Shown here one piece after another: positions 1-13,800 of a stretch of DNA of 64,000 nucleotides; the stretch's first letter is position 1, and the number at the start of each line of letters is the position of its first letter. Position numbers and translations under genes: made by a program. The notes below the pieces were generated by a model. The model was not told the origin of the DNA. It saw only the letters and a list, made by a program, of their open reading frames with translations, and did no database searches. The DNA is from Sipunculus nudus. Taxonomy: Eukaryota; Annelida; Sipuncula; Golfingiida; Sipunculidae. The DNA lies in contig CM049318.1 of the NCBI GenBank assembly GCA_026874595.1, positions 32,743,956 through 32,807,955 on the forward strand. The letters run 5' to 3'.

Positions 1-1490
1 TGAAAAATTGAACCCCCACCCGCCCCGTATCATGCCATGTCAGTCCGAAGCCCGCCCCGCAATCAAAGAAATAAATTCAGCCTGCCCCGCCCCGCAATTA
101 CTATGATTCTTTCAGCCCGCACCCGCCCCGCAAAATTTTTTTTCAGCCTGCACCCGCCCTGCCCCGCATTTTTCAAGTTTCAGGTCCGCAGTCTAGCCCG
201 CAAAATAATTAAAAATAGTTTTCGGATCCAAAGGTTTACAGATCAAGATATTTTACATATATAAGACACGCTTATTATTTATATATATGAAATGTTTGAT
301 GATTGGAATGAAAAATTAATTTGAATACGTTTTTGCAATAATTCAAACCATAATTCATGAAATATATACAAAATAATTTAACACACCTTAAATATGTTTT
401 CATACTTTACAGGGGAAATAAACAAAGCTTTGATTTATTGTGTCTGTTTCTAATTGGTCATATAAAAAAAAGTAAAGAAAAAAATTAGACTTCTTCAAAG
501 CAAGTTTACCCAAAGTTACCCTTTAGAATAGAATTGGCTAATCACAAGCCATCAAACTACTGAGATGTGTTGCTGGTTAAATTTTTTTCAGTCATAATCC
601 GCTAATAAGTTGAAACTGAGACAAATCAGGTCAAGGGAGTAAAGGGGTAATCTAACCGATGTGGCTTTAGGTTCAGGATGTTCATTGAGATCTAGACATG
701 GTTATAGCCTTGTTTCATAAAGCAATCATCAACACATTATGCTGTGACCAAACAGGGATTTGACCAGCCAGTGGTCAATGTCAGTTACAATTAGAGAGCA
801 CATGGAGTTACAATTAGATAAGGAGTCCACCTTAGTCTTTGTGCAGTTCCAGGTCAATTGAGTCACCTACAGAGCCAGCTGTAGCAACAATGTCTGTTAC
901 AAGATCAAAGGTAATCAAGCCCTTGCTTCACTCCCAGCCATATTATATGATATGTGAGACATGACACAAGTAGAGGAGTACTGTCCATATACAACATCAG
1001 GCCAGGTAACTTTATATTAAGTTATGACCAGCTCCCATTGCAACGACAATTGTTATAAGTCTAGATTTCAGGTTAAGTATGCATCATCTATGTTGTATAA
1101 CGAATTGACGTTATACCTAGAAAAGTCACATTTGCATAGTGTTGTTAAAACTGTTAGTCAGTGTAAGGGGTTAAGAGGAATAAATTAAATTTTTTCAAAA
1201 TTTTCTTCTCATATTACTATTTTTACGACACCTGAAAACATTTTATACAAAAATACCAATTTCTTCATATGATAGTTTTTTTAAAGTATAATTTTATATT
1301 CATGTTTAACTGAACTGCCAGATCATCAATCCGCAGCCCGCCCCGCCCCGCACAGACTTCATTTCGGCCCGCCCCGCCCCGCATTTTCTAAGAGGTAGCC
1401 CGCCCCGCCCGGCAAAGATTCCTATGCGGGGGCCCGCGGTGGACCGCGGCACCCGCGAGCTGCGGGTCAAAACCCACCCCACGCAGGGCC
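1..1490. mobile_element. Element with GC-rich clustered GCCCGCCCCGC motifs at both ends
   Basis: Positions 1-195 and about 1330-1470 are packed with direct copies of GCCCGCCCCGC-like motifs, separated by ~1.1 kb of ordinary AT-rich sequence. The right end also has a GC-rich potential hairpin region (about 1420-1480). Such subterminal motif clusters recall hAT-type DNA elements, but no inverted termini or target duplication could be confirmed because the left end lies at the window edge. A further GC-rich fragment of the same kind lies at 30970-31110. Confidence 0.4.
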
Positions 1491-2194
1491 TTACTATCTA
1501 CTAGTTTCATTTTGTAAAATTTCTCTCTAAATGGGATTATCCGGTGGAGGAACGTGAAATGAAAATCCTGGGATTTTGTAGAGTAGTGGTATCTGTTGGG
1601 GTGACTAATATATAAACTGAATTGTTCATTAGATATATCATACATATTTTGCCAATATGAAAGAGCAGTAGGTTCTTGATATTTTATTTTTATCAGTGTG
1701 TTATAAAGAGTTTATAAACTTATTTTAAAACATTAATGTTTAAATAATATTCCAGATGTTACCATTTTCTCGCTTTTCATCTGACGATCCTATTCCGTCC
1801 CGGAAGAATACTATCCAAGAATACATAATACCATCAATCGCAGTATAGGAAAGGGGAGGCAGGCTTGTTTTAAATATATGGAATTTATTACAAAAAGATA
1901 AGTGTAATTATATGTCACCAGATGGCATTGTGCGTAGATAATTGCATGCTGAAGTTAAATCCAATAGCTCCCGCATCATATTTCTTACAGTAACATCAAA
2001 ATCTTTTATTTTAATATTTGAAACTCTTTACATTGAGATTAGTACATTTATGTATCAGCAGATGGCAGTATAATATGCATGTAGAAATAAATACTTCACA
2101 TTTGCAAACATATTTTCTTCAGTCACATGCTTATGTGTTTAAATTGTTCAACTCAATAATGTCATATGTTCTTTGAGCACGGCGCATGTGGATC
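1491..2194 (-). other. 3' flank / probable 3' UTR of gene A
   Basis: AT-rich sequence directly after the gene A stop. Candidate minus-strand poly(A) signals (AATAAA on the minus strand) lie at 2005-2010 and 1884-1889. No other gene-like signal is seen here. The UTR extent is a guess. Confidence 0.35.
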
Positions 2195-2879
2195 TCATAA
2201 CATTTTACTGCTCTTTAGAGTGACTTCCTCGTATGTTTCAGCAGCGTCTGTGTCCTTGCCGACTGTTTCGTAGATTTGATTTTGCACCAATTCCATTTCA
2301 TAGTTTTCAGGACTGGCGGATTCATAAACATCATTAGTAATCAGGACCTCGCGCCCCGCGGGCCTATCGAGGTCACTAGGTGCAAATCCTCTCTGATGTA
2401 AAGCGTCATTATGGGAGGTCAGGCTGTGTCTAGTAAAATCATCATCCTTGGATTGATATAAACAATTATCTACTATTTTATTCTTATCTTCGTCTACACT
2501 TTCCCTTGAATTCCGGTTTCTGTTTTTCTTGGAACGGTCCGGCTGCGCGTAGAGCTGGCTGCGTTCACTGTTTGTGTTCCCTTTATCTGACACATCCTCG
2601 TACAAACTAAAACTTCCTGGACCAGGTTTTGGTACTTTATGTCCTGTAGCGTTTTGATACAAATCTTCCTGATGACATGTTGGGCCAACTGGAACAGCAG
2701 CTTCATACACACTGTCAGTGGCATTACTCTGACCTGTCGAGGCAGCGTTCCCTCTTACATGACCTTCACCTTCAAATATTTGGTCGACATTATCGTACTC
2801 TGACAGGGCGATTACATCAGGAGCTCTGTCCCTGTGCAGCCCCGCGTATTTTTCTTTGTAAGAATGACACTTCTTTCTC
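2195..2879 (-). CDS. Gene A exon 9: cytoplasmic tail with multiple tyrosine motifs
   Basis: The acceptor TTAAAACAG is followed by the basic juxtamembrane RRKKCHSYKEKY, then a hydrophilic tail of about 228 residues to a stop at 2195. Visible tyrosine motifs, in order: SEYDNV and SLYEDV (both fit the ITIM consensus S/I/V/L-x-Y-x-x-I/V/L), SVYEAAV, LYQNA (Y-x-N), LYAQP, LYQSK, VYESA, NYEMEL, IYETV and TYEEVTL. The last two are spaced like an ITAM but with Val rather than Leu/Ile. The tail probably recruits SH2 proteins after phosphorylation; whether it is inhibitory, activating or mixed cannot be told. The B and C homologues carry early stops. Confidence 0.8.
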
Positions 2880-5073
2880 CTGTTTTAATACATTACATTG
2901 GCACTTACACGTTTCAATGCATCAGCATGAATATTATTTATGGTGCCGGCAAACAAGATCCAAATTTAACAAGTATTTATATTTATTCAAATAAATGGCA
3001 ATACACAACTATTTATAACAATTAAGCATAAGTTTGAAACCACGTTTTTTGTGAGTAGGCCGTAAGGGCAAAAAGAAAGAGGCGTTCATAGTATATTTTT
3101 GATAAAATACCAACATTCAATATTACTTATACAAATATTTCTCTATATCGATCTCAAAATCCTGAAAACATTTTGTCTAATAATTCATGTTTGACTGTAA
3201 CAAAATTCTAAATATCTTGCCATGTGAAAGTGAAAATGCCTTCAATTATATTGATCCCAAAAACAATAACGTTGCTATGACATGCTTTGTTTTTGCTATT
3301 AATTTGGTTATTAGAATATCTCAATGGTTAAAACGTCTGACAATTGCGACCTACACAATAACACATCAGCAAGTATTCTTAACTAAGGAGTACTATATAT
3401 AAGCGGTTATCCTACCAACAACCAACTTTGCTCATTGCAAAACCTACCTGATATATATCAAAAGTGCAATGCCGATTCCTGCGACGAGAACGAGGCCGAA
3501 TACTCCGAGAGAAAGAATTGTTTTTAGTGGGGGATCATCAGCCGGTCGTATACTGGGTGTAATACGGTTAACTGGTAACGCTTCATAGGTAACAGAAACG
3601 GATATAATATTTTTATTTTAAATATTCATCATAGGTGTAGACATTAATCATTTAACATTCTCGTAAATCATAAACATTTAGAATTTAATATGAAGGTACA
3701 GATGTATATCATAAACATTTATCATTCAACATTCAGGTACATCATACACATTTATCCTTTAAAATACAAGCATATAATAACAGGGGTATTGCAACAGGTC
3801 CCTGGAATATAAAAAACAACGAACAACAGTCGTGGCCCCCATGCTGTACGTTGATTTAATTGAACCTTCTAGGAAGACGGCACGTAAACATGGAGTAACA
3901 TCATTATCCTACATGACGTTACGACTCGCACTCTAAATATGGCCATATCGTCACCTGTCTGTGTAAACAAATAGACCCCCTCCCCCCCCCCCCCCTTTAA
4001 AACACTAGAGCGCATTCCGGGGTTAATTATACATAGATCACCCAAACCTGAAAAAAAACTCCGTTGAGAACTTTTGAGTTATCGTGCTAACAGTTAAACG
4101 GACAAAAAGCCGTTGTCAAAAACATTACCCCCAACGCTAGGCTTAGCGGAGGTGATTATACAAATGTTTCATTAGGCGACCATGAATATTACCTTGATGC
4201 GAACCATTTGTTGTAAGCGTGATTGTAGTGCCGTCAACTGTTTGAACGTAGTTTGAGGTTAGCTTTGCAGGGAGTGTTGTTATGACACTCAGCCCTTTAA
4301 AAATTGCAATTTATTGAACATATATGTAAAGCAGATGAAAATAAAAGCGGTCAAGAAAGGTATTAACATGTATACTGTGAATAATTTATAATTTTAAGAA
4401 CATGCACGCCCCTTAAAATACCAAATATATGTCCCCTGGCCAAAAATGATGTGTTTTTCTTTCCTTTGAGTGTAAAAAGACAACCATGTTACAATAAACT
4501 TTGTATTACCAAGGGCTACACAAGCCTACGATATCGATAGTTTTAGAATAATCATCAAATTCCTATTAAAAAGTGGTGGTGGAACAGACTCTACAATTGA
4601 AACAGAAATTTATGACAGGGGAAACAAATGAGGAGTGTTATTTACGAATGAGGCAAACTCATTGATTTCGAGTAGCAAATTCGCAAATTACATAACCTGC
4701 TGACCTTTTGTGGCCTTGACCTCTTCTCTTTCCGTTGAACTCCAGTCTTTGGTGTTCGTTGTAGTGAGTGGGTTGGAGAACATTAAAGCTGTAAAATGTT
4801 GTGTATACTGAAATAGGGTCAGACAAGATGGATATAAAACAAATATTACTTGTCACAATCACATATGCTCAGGCAGTTCCCAAGCAGAGACTGTTGTGTA
4901 AGTAGCACGAGGATACCAGACAGAAAAAAAAAAATCAGTCTGGAATTATCGGGATTTTTATTTTCAATGGCTCATATGGGTGCTCTTTACTTTGGATTTG
5001 GCCACAAGCCACCATTAATTCTGACAACATACACATTATAGATATAAGTAAATTACAGAACAAGGCTTAAATA

Positions 5074-5121
<48 letters not shown>

Positions 5122-7785
5122 CGCAATATCCTAATATCCTATGAGGAACCTGTTAATTTTAGGGTATTGCTTTTACGGCATAAGGCCTTGTATTTGGTAC
5201 ACACACAAACACACACTGACACACCATCACACACATGATATATTTATCATATTGTTCCAGATGACAGCCTGGGAATCATCATCCATGATAAGGATCGTAT
5301 ACTATTATATTACATAGGAACAAAGCACAAAAGAGGTCCTACACCATGCCTAGGGAAAATATCATATCGTTTTAGATTAGCCTTGCATAGGCGAGTCCGT
5401 TCTCCGATTAGGGCTACCTGTTGGTAGATCACGACAGTTAATTTCATGATAGAATATGTCTCAGAGGAGAAAGGATACTGAGAAAAAAAGGCAAATACAT
5501 TCATCCATCTATTACTTCTTGGATATATCCGTCCCATGTATTTAAGTATCAAAATTGGTATGGGCAATTTAATGGGAACAGGGTCTCGTATTTTTGGAAT
5601 TTAGTCAGTGTTTCAAATATTCACTGCATATGAACTCTGTTTTTGGATCACAATTAACCATATAACCACGAAATATAAGTTACGTTGACCCATTTGATGC
5701 TGATAGAGATAAGTAATGTACCAGAGGGTGAGCATGGTAAACAAGTTCCCCTGTGTAATTATAACAACAATATTATTGACATGTACATAAAGGGTTACAT
5801 ACGATGTTTACAGAGATATGCCTGAGTGTTGTTACAGTCAGCTGATATCCATTTTCCTTCCTTGTTTATCTGTAAACATCGTCCCTCCGTGGGGAGCCGG
5901 CTGTCTCCAGTTTCCCAGTTATCTCCCGACACTTCATCCTCCGTGGAGACACCTGATATTTAATCATTAAGTAAATACACATGCGAGCGTAAAGAAAATT
6001 TATGCGAAATGAATATGAGGAAAAATTGAGTCAGATATAACCTAGAAGGCCATCCATTTAAAGGGGCCCAATCACCTATAAAGCATGTTGACTTAACATG
6101 AAAAATAGCTTCTTCCCTTTAAAATAAATCTGTACCTGTCAAAATATTGCCCTGAAAGCGTTTGCTTTCTCCTGTGCACAAATGTTAAAAACAGTGGACC
6201 GGGCGAGATGACAGGTGTCAACATAAACACAACGCGTGTGGCCGTGTGCATCGCTGAGCCAAAACCTGTGTCAATCAGGAGACGCCTGGTCTGACTGGGC
6301 CCAAAAATGTAATTCATGTTTCTGCCCGCTGAAACACAGCGTGTTGCCCCTCTTAATCGGACCTCCGGTCACACGGCCTTGTTATAGTAAACAGGCTGTG
6401 TTTACCAACACGAAGAGCCATAACAAGGTGTTAAACAGCCGCATGTGAGGAACTGAGACTGTATACTGGCACGGTTTTGCTGGGAAATTTGTATAAAGCA
6501 AACCTGTACTGATAGTGTGAAAGAACAGCCATAATTTAGCTCCTAATTATGTCCCTTTAATTTGCTCAACTTTAGTTTGGAAACATAAATGCTTGGGAGC
6601 AGGGAGTCACTATGCACCATGAATATGCTTTTCCTTACAATAAATTTTAATGTTTAATATCCACTGATGGGGATGCGTTTGTAGGTTTTATAAAGGACCA
6701 CCATCCATTAGTTTAGATAATCTTATTAAGTATTTGATTGAGTGATGCGGGATCCAGCGTTTGTGTTTTATTTGTCATTGTGTAATAATTATTGATGAAA
6801 TAATGAAATGACTAACGAATGTTATTGTCATATCAGGCCAGGATTATATTGAAAATGCCTCTGAAGACGGCACCTACATTGTATCAATTACCTCTGCCTA
6901 AAATTTGTTCATGATTAACAGAAGCAGAAGTTATTTTCGTCTAGCTAATCCAGAAAAGTGCAAATCATTATATTCCATGGCATATACTAATACAAGACTA
7001 TATTTACTCATATGAACAATACCCAGCCTAACATCATACTGTATGCTTGATTCTCACATGCATATATTCATACACCCACATACACAGTGACGTAACAGGA
7101 GCTTCGTTAGATCATGTAACCCCATAAATGCCGAATAGGGTGTCTTTTTAATACCTGTCCCGAATTATTAGTCCAGCGGAGCCGTCTTAGACCATCAGCA
7201 TCTTGAACTACCGTCTTCATGTTGTAATTATAACGTCCGTCAGGAAAGTTATTGCCGGCGTTGGTCTATTTATCTGACTGTTTATATCCCTGTTTGTCTC
7301 TTAGCATCATTATTAGTTATGAAGATTAACAGTTATGAAGGGACTTTGATGGAATTTCTAACACTTCATATGGGAACTAATGCGTAATAATACGATATGG
7401 AATGTCCAAAAAGACAGTCATGCGTTATTCAAGAAATATTAGGAAAAAAAAATAACCTTTATCCCAGACCCACACTCGGCTAGTGGCTGACACCCAGGCC
7501 GGAGTGCTGATTTTACTCTCCATTGTTTTTAACATGTTAAGAGTAGATGCAAGGTGAGATCCTCGGGACTTGTCTAGCTGAGCACATCCAGTCACAGCTA
7601 CTTCCCAGTCAGATGTTTTATTCAAGAACATGAGACATTTGTTTTGATTTTCAGTCTCAACTTCCGTTTCCCAACAAGAATCTTTCTTATCTGAAAAGAA
7701 TATGAGAATTAAACGTATCTCTATTCAATTCATACATCTATACACATGACTGAAATATGTCGAAATTATATATGTTCATCGGAGA

Positions 7786-7835
<50 letters not shown>

Positions 7836-10800
7836 AAGCCAAAAAAATAAAAGGTATGGTTCACAGGCACCGCCCACGTCAATTTTAACCCTGCATAAAA
7901 ACAATTTTTATTTTATCTTTTAAGAAGATAAAATAGTACAGTTAATGAGTACTTTTACCTTTTCAGCAAAACGATCTGTTTTTCTTAATGCTTTTCCTTG
8001 ATCATGTGACTATTTTATAGAAACATACAAAAAATAAAAAATATCATACCGCCCGCCCGCACTGATTCCTGCAAAAAAAAAAAACTGCCTGAGAACTCTA
8101 CCCTTTTTTTATTTTGGCCTAACACCTAGATGTTTACAGTCGTTGAGCGGGCTCGAAAGATAAACCTGTTCTTGCCTTTCCCTTGTTGCTTACACCAAGT
8201 CCAACAAAATGTTTGACCCGAATATTGACAAAACTATTACAAAATATATTACAAAAATAAAGTCATCAACCCCTGTACGCCTTCCCTCCTACTAGGAGGT
8301 TGAATGAAATAAACCTGATATGGTTTAAGCATTGTTATATAGTCAAGGCTTAATGATCACTCGAGATACACCAATGATGTGGCAAACCTTAGATCCCTCC
8401 TATTCATCAAGTATAGCAATATCAACCGAGATCGCGCATGCGGATCGGGGACATCAGTTCTCGCTTAGGATAATTGGTGTATCATTACAGTATTACGCTT
8501 GCTGTTTTTATATATCGACATCGCATTTTCTGGCAGCTGAGCAGTTGCTTTTATTGACATTATGGTGGCCCACTCCATTTGTGAGACTTTCAGTCACTGT
8601 GACACAAGGAAAAGGTTAAATCTGCACAAGAAAATGGTACATCTGAAATGTCACCCGCAGTGCTGCTGTCTGTACAAAAAAGAAATGGTTTTGGCAAAAC
8701 TAGTTAATAAAAAAATTGCGACTGTATTTACAAATTTGGATTAGAGCCTGGTTTATTTTATTTGAAGCATATGGTTATACCTGAAGATTAAATTTATTCA
8801 CTCTGGATTTTTCTCCTGATACAATATTTTAAAGGGTCGAGTTGATGTTAGCCTTTAGAGTTCTGTGACTATTGTTCCAGCGATTTATGTTTCCTGGTTA
8901 TAGGTATTTTATTTTTTTGTTTGTATTTATTCTATGTGAAAAGAAAATGTATTCTATATATATTTCTTATTAAACAAAGTAAGGTGCCAGGACTGTACAC
9001 AAATTTTCTGTGCACTGTGATTTTCGAGTGTGCTTATAAATTTTTGATTTCCAGATGTAGCTACCAAAATATATATCACTTTTCTCTCATAGCCGTCAAC
9101 CTTTCCCCCAAATGAAAACTTAGACATCATGATTCCTCAGTGCTGTTATAAAATAAAAATAATACAATTTTAAAGGTTTTTCTTGTGCCCTTCTACTCAA
9201 AACCCTTACCTAAAACACACATGGGAAAGTAGAGGCTAATACGACTTGTACATGGTACACTTTTTAGTCTCAAACCATGCAAGGGGAGGTTGTCCACCAC
9301 GACACACTGGTGCTGACTCAAAACCCCTCTTGGATATCCCGGTGCCCACAGGTTACCGACTGTAACAAATAATGTAGACTGATTGGCACTGTAACCTCAC
9401 ATACCAGTGATATTTGAGGTTAAATGTTTCAAAACCACAATCTTTAACACATCACTCATTTATCCAAATCCAGAAACAACTGCATGTGCTCATTCCGTAG
9501 TATGGTTTCATTTTATGATTTTTACTAACATATAATACATATATGTTATCAGACGTCATAGTATATCAGCCGATCTTTGACGAAATATACAGCCATACGT
9601 TATTTAGTACATATTAAACCCAGCTATTAATATATATTTCTGTTTCTAATTCTCTTAGATAAACAGAACCACGACCTCATATTTTATTAATTCTCTCCAA
9701 ATAAATATACATATTTTACAGATAAGATAAAAGTTATATGATTCTGCAAATGCAAGTGCATCACCGCTGAAATAACGTGGTGTATAAGCATAAATTTCCA
9801 CTCTTACGGCATAGGACTTGTATTATATCCATATATAGACAGTGTTGTATAAAATAGCAATAATCACATATAGAATTGTTCGTCCTGCTGAGCAATCAAT
9901 CGATTAAATTAATAACCTTCAGTTAGTATTGCCTGGTCCAAACTGAATAGCAAACTTTCTCAAAATTAAGCTATTAATTTTAGAAAGTTCAATTAAATAA
10001 AGAGATTAAGGATTTTTGCGCATAACCATGCTTTGATGTTTGTTCAACTCACCATAAACTGTTTTAGTATTATATACGGAGTTGACGTCCTTCTTCTTCG
10101 AGCACAGAAACTTTTCATTGCACCAATAGCTATTACACTTGTCCTCGCGATCCTTTGTAGCAAAGTTGTTGCCGCAGCAACAATGCTCTCTTCTTAAATT
10201 CTTGATTTGTAAAAAATAGTAATTACATATATCGGGGATCGATTTTGTATTTTAACATTAATCTGTAGAGCCATCAAGGGATATAGTCCCCGGGATACAT
10301 CGATTTAATTGCAAAATTTTATCGTTAATCTTAGGTTTAATTTCCGTTGTAGTATACTTTGAGACATTAGAAAATGGCAGTCTTAAGTTGCACAGACGGT
10401 AGTACTGCCCTTCAGCTGAAAAAAAAAACAACCCCTCCCGCTATATCGGTGATTTGCCACAATCATGCCATGCAACCTTCGGATCACAATATTTCTGGAA
10501 GGCCTTGGCAGATTTGGATGATCTTGGTATCTAGTTGTAATGTTTTAAGGATTACCGACATGATAAGCATGGTTTCACGGCCATTTGAGGTCAAAATCAG
10601 CGTGAAAGGTTAAGGTCAAGGTCACTTTGAGGCCTTAAAGGCAGATGTTATCCTCTTCTTGCACGAAATCTCTATATATATTATTTATTTGACACAATCT
10701 CACAGTTTCTGTGGAAGATTGATTGATTGAGGTTTTGATAAAGGTGTTCATAAAGCATAGTTACTTAGTTCAAGGGCAAGGTCATCAGTTATACAAAACA

Positions 10801-13800
10801 ACTTATAGGGTTAGGTTGATCCATTGATTGATAATACAGACGAGTTTGAGTATGCTTATCTGATTAATTAAGAAGAGATTCTCTTGTTCACTTGCGGAAT
10901 GAACATACACTTAAAATATTCGAAACCAGTTTCAAAACATAAAATTAATTCTTCTTATTCTCGGGATTTTCAAACAGTACCAGCTTCAGTTTTTAAGTCA
11001 ATGAATAAGTGCTTTTGTGCCCTTTATGGTACTTGGAGTAACTGCAAAGAAATGAACCGTTTTCGGCACACACTACTTCTCAACAAGATTCCGCAGAGAA
11101 AAGCAAAGCAAACTCTGTCCAAGCTCAGTTCCTTTGACCCCGCCAACCTTCCCCCCTGCCCCTATGTCCTTGAGCAGAAAATCTCCAGGGTCAAACTTCT
11201 AAACCATATATCGGCAAATGCAAACCTGTTTCATGAGGAAAATGATATGGAGGATGATGAAATAAGCGATAAAAATAATTATGAAGAAGAGAGTGATAGT
11301 GACAATTGGAGCAGTGTTCAAATCATGTAATATATTAACTCACTATACTATAATAATTTAAGCTAATGAGCCTATTCCATGCACATAACAATATACAACT
11401 TAGTTTTAATTATAAACTAGAAATTAGATCAATTTCTTTTCAATTATTTAGGTTATTAGCATAAATTTTAAACCTTTATCTTAAATTTTACCCAACTTCG
11501 ATCACGGCACTTCTTTCCATTTAACACTGTTGATTTCATTTTCACAGCATATACACATGATTATTGAACCTTTTAATATCTGAAATATCAAAGAAATTGA
11601 TTAAAAATTTCAATGAATTGATTAAGAAAAGTATATTGTTTTCAATTTTCAAAGACCATGTCATCTTTTTTTTACATCAACCTCACCCAATTCATTGAGT
11701 TAAGCCTCGGTCACAACCGGGATACAGGCGTCGTCGTACGGCAAGTGTTTTGGGCTATTCCGTGCTGAAGACGCACGGCAACCGTGCGTTTTTCAAAGGC
11801 CGCATAGATTCCGCAACGACCGTAACTGACAAAAGCGCAAGCGCTAAAGTTGATGCGGTGGCCGTGCGTCAGGTAGCCACCTACGGCTCCGTATGGGCAA
11901 CGTACATTACACGTGCGGATGTCGTAGGATACCCGTGCGATTTTTAACTCCTGCTCGGCTACCCGAGAGACGTACGGCGTACCTACGGCTGTCGTAAAGG
12001 GTCTTTGCGGCTTCCGCAAGGTTATCTTGCGGCGTCCGCAGGGTTAGCTTACTTTACCGGGTGAAGGCAGTGGGAATGAGGTAGACACCGTGCCGTTCCC
12101 GCACGTCGGCCGCATAAGTATTCCTCCGGTTTAAAAAACCGAACGGTGATCTACGATGTGCGGTGGCTGCAGCGGGTTGTGACCGATGCTATAGTATTCC
12201 TGCGGTCCCCGAAACCGTGCGGTACTGCGGTGTGCGGTGAACGCAGCGGTTTATGACCGAGGCTTTATACAGCTGTGTTATGTAACCGGATCCAGGCATC
12301 TGCCCTAGCTCAGCTTGGATGGGCTTCCGCTCTGCCCTACCCCCCCCCCCCCCCCTCCCCCCAGGGATGATGTGTCAACTAGATAAATATTGTAATTTTC
12401 TATATGTGATTCATTCTTTTTCAAGACTTTTGCTACATTTAGGATTATGGATTTATCCATCAAGGTGTTAAAATAATTAAAGTGTACATCTAATTATGTC
12501 CAAAGAGTAAACATTGCTACTATATTGTGGATGTTTATAAGATGAGGATTTCCTTACATCAGATGAGTAAAAACCTTTGAATATTTTTCACCAGCCCTAT
12601 TCAGTCGCCTGCATGTCATCCTTGTTGACCTTTCAGGCTAATTATACACGCTTCCAGCGGGGAATACTGGGCAGGTAGCTTGCTCTTGGCAGGCCACGTC
12701 TGTCCCCAGATGCGAAACCCGCTACCTCTAGTAGTTTTTTTGGTCAACAACATATCGATAAACAATTATTATTTTTTATTGTTTATAATAACAACTTTAA
12801 AAAAATGGAAAAGAGAATTAATAGTTAATGAGTTAACTGATGTTGTATGGATCTTGCATGAATGGCCCATAGGACACCAAATAGTAACCTTTGGTTATTG
12901 CTACAATTCAAACTCAATAATAAAAAAAAATCAATAAAATTGATCTATACTTTTAGGGATGATATCAATGATATCAAATCAATGATAGACAAGGCTCCAG
13001 TTGATTATATAAAAATTATTCTAAATTTACAGGTATTTTCCAAGTGTTTCAATTTGTTAATTATATTATTTGCAAAATTCAGAAAAAAATAAAATATCTC
13101 AAAAATTTAAGATTTTACCCAGACTAATACTAATAACAGATGTCATTATGTTTGACTCATGATATCAAAAGTCATGGCTATAACAGATGTCACATGATAC
13201 TATGTAAATAATCAAAATTTATATTAAAGATCCCTTTATTTCCACATCTCCAGATTGCTTCTTGTATAACTTATTGGGTGTTCTTATCCTTGAGGTATTT
13301 TTTACATGTGTATTAGTTTTACAGATGAGATTACTTTTCATTTTTTATATATGTATTAAATAAAATAAAATAATTCAAATGTGATTAAACAAATCAGAGC
13401 TTAAGCAAGATCTAATTATGTCTACAGTTTTAATAATTGTCCATAGACTCTTGCTATGTCCAGTGTGTGAACATAAATTAACTTATATTAAATATAAATT
13501 CAAGCCGTTTATCCAGTTACTTATGAATCTATCAGTTTAGTTTTGCTTGATGCAAATGGATGTTTGACACCTTTTAATGGCTCTGCGTGCTTATGAACAC
13601 AGTCCACGTGTGTCTGTTTACCATAACAAGACCGCGTGACAGGAACCCGATTGTGAGCCTCAACACGCGATGTTTCAGCCGTCGGAAACATGTATTACAT
13701 TTTCGGGGCCCAGTCAGTCAGGGCACCGCACGATTGACAGTTGTTGTGGTTGAGTCCCGACCAGACATGGGGTATTCATATTCAGTATTCATATTCATTG

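Larger units (their letters stand above)
7691..10052 (-). other. Intron 4 of gene A
   Basis: A 2.4-kb intron between the WSC and CTLD exons. It holds an (AT)n tract and a small inverted-repeat pair at 8365-8375 and 8473-8483. The part up to about 9038 is almost identical to the end of the window (gene C). Short open frames at 8332-8619 and 8562-8744 recur in C but have no protein-like features. Confidence 0.5.

Noticed and set aside
6093-6317. 74-codon minus-strand frame repeated identically at 61050-61274 and in altered form in B
   Set aside because: It lies in repeat R1 and is conserved only because the DNA is duplicated; the B copy differs without keeping protein-like features.
8332-8619. 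95-codon plus-strand frame present twice in the window
   Set aside because: Intronic, antisense to the gene, no domain or signal, interrupted in the gene B copy; identity reflects the recent A/C copying.
11711-12019. 102-codon open frame on the minus strand
   Set aside because: It lies in the GC-rich MITE, where low stop-codon frequency gives long frames; no protein-like features.
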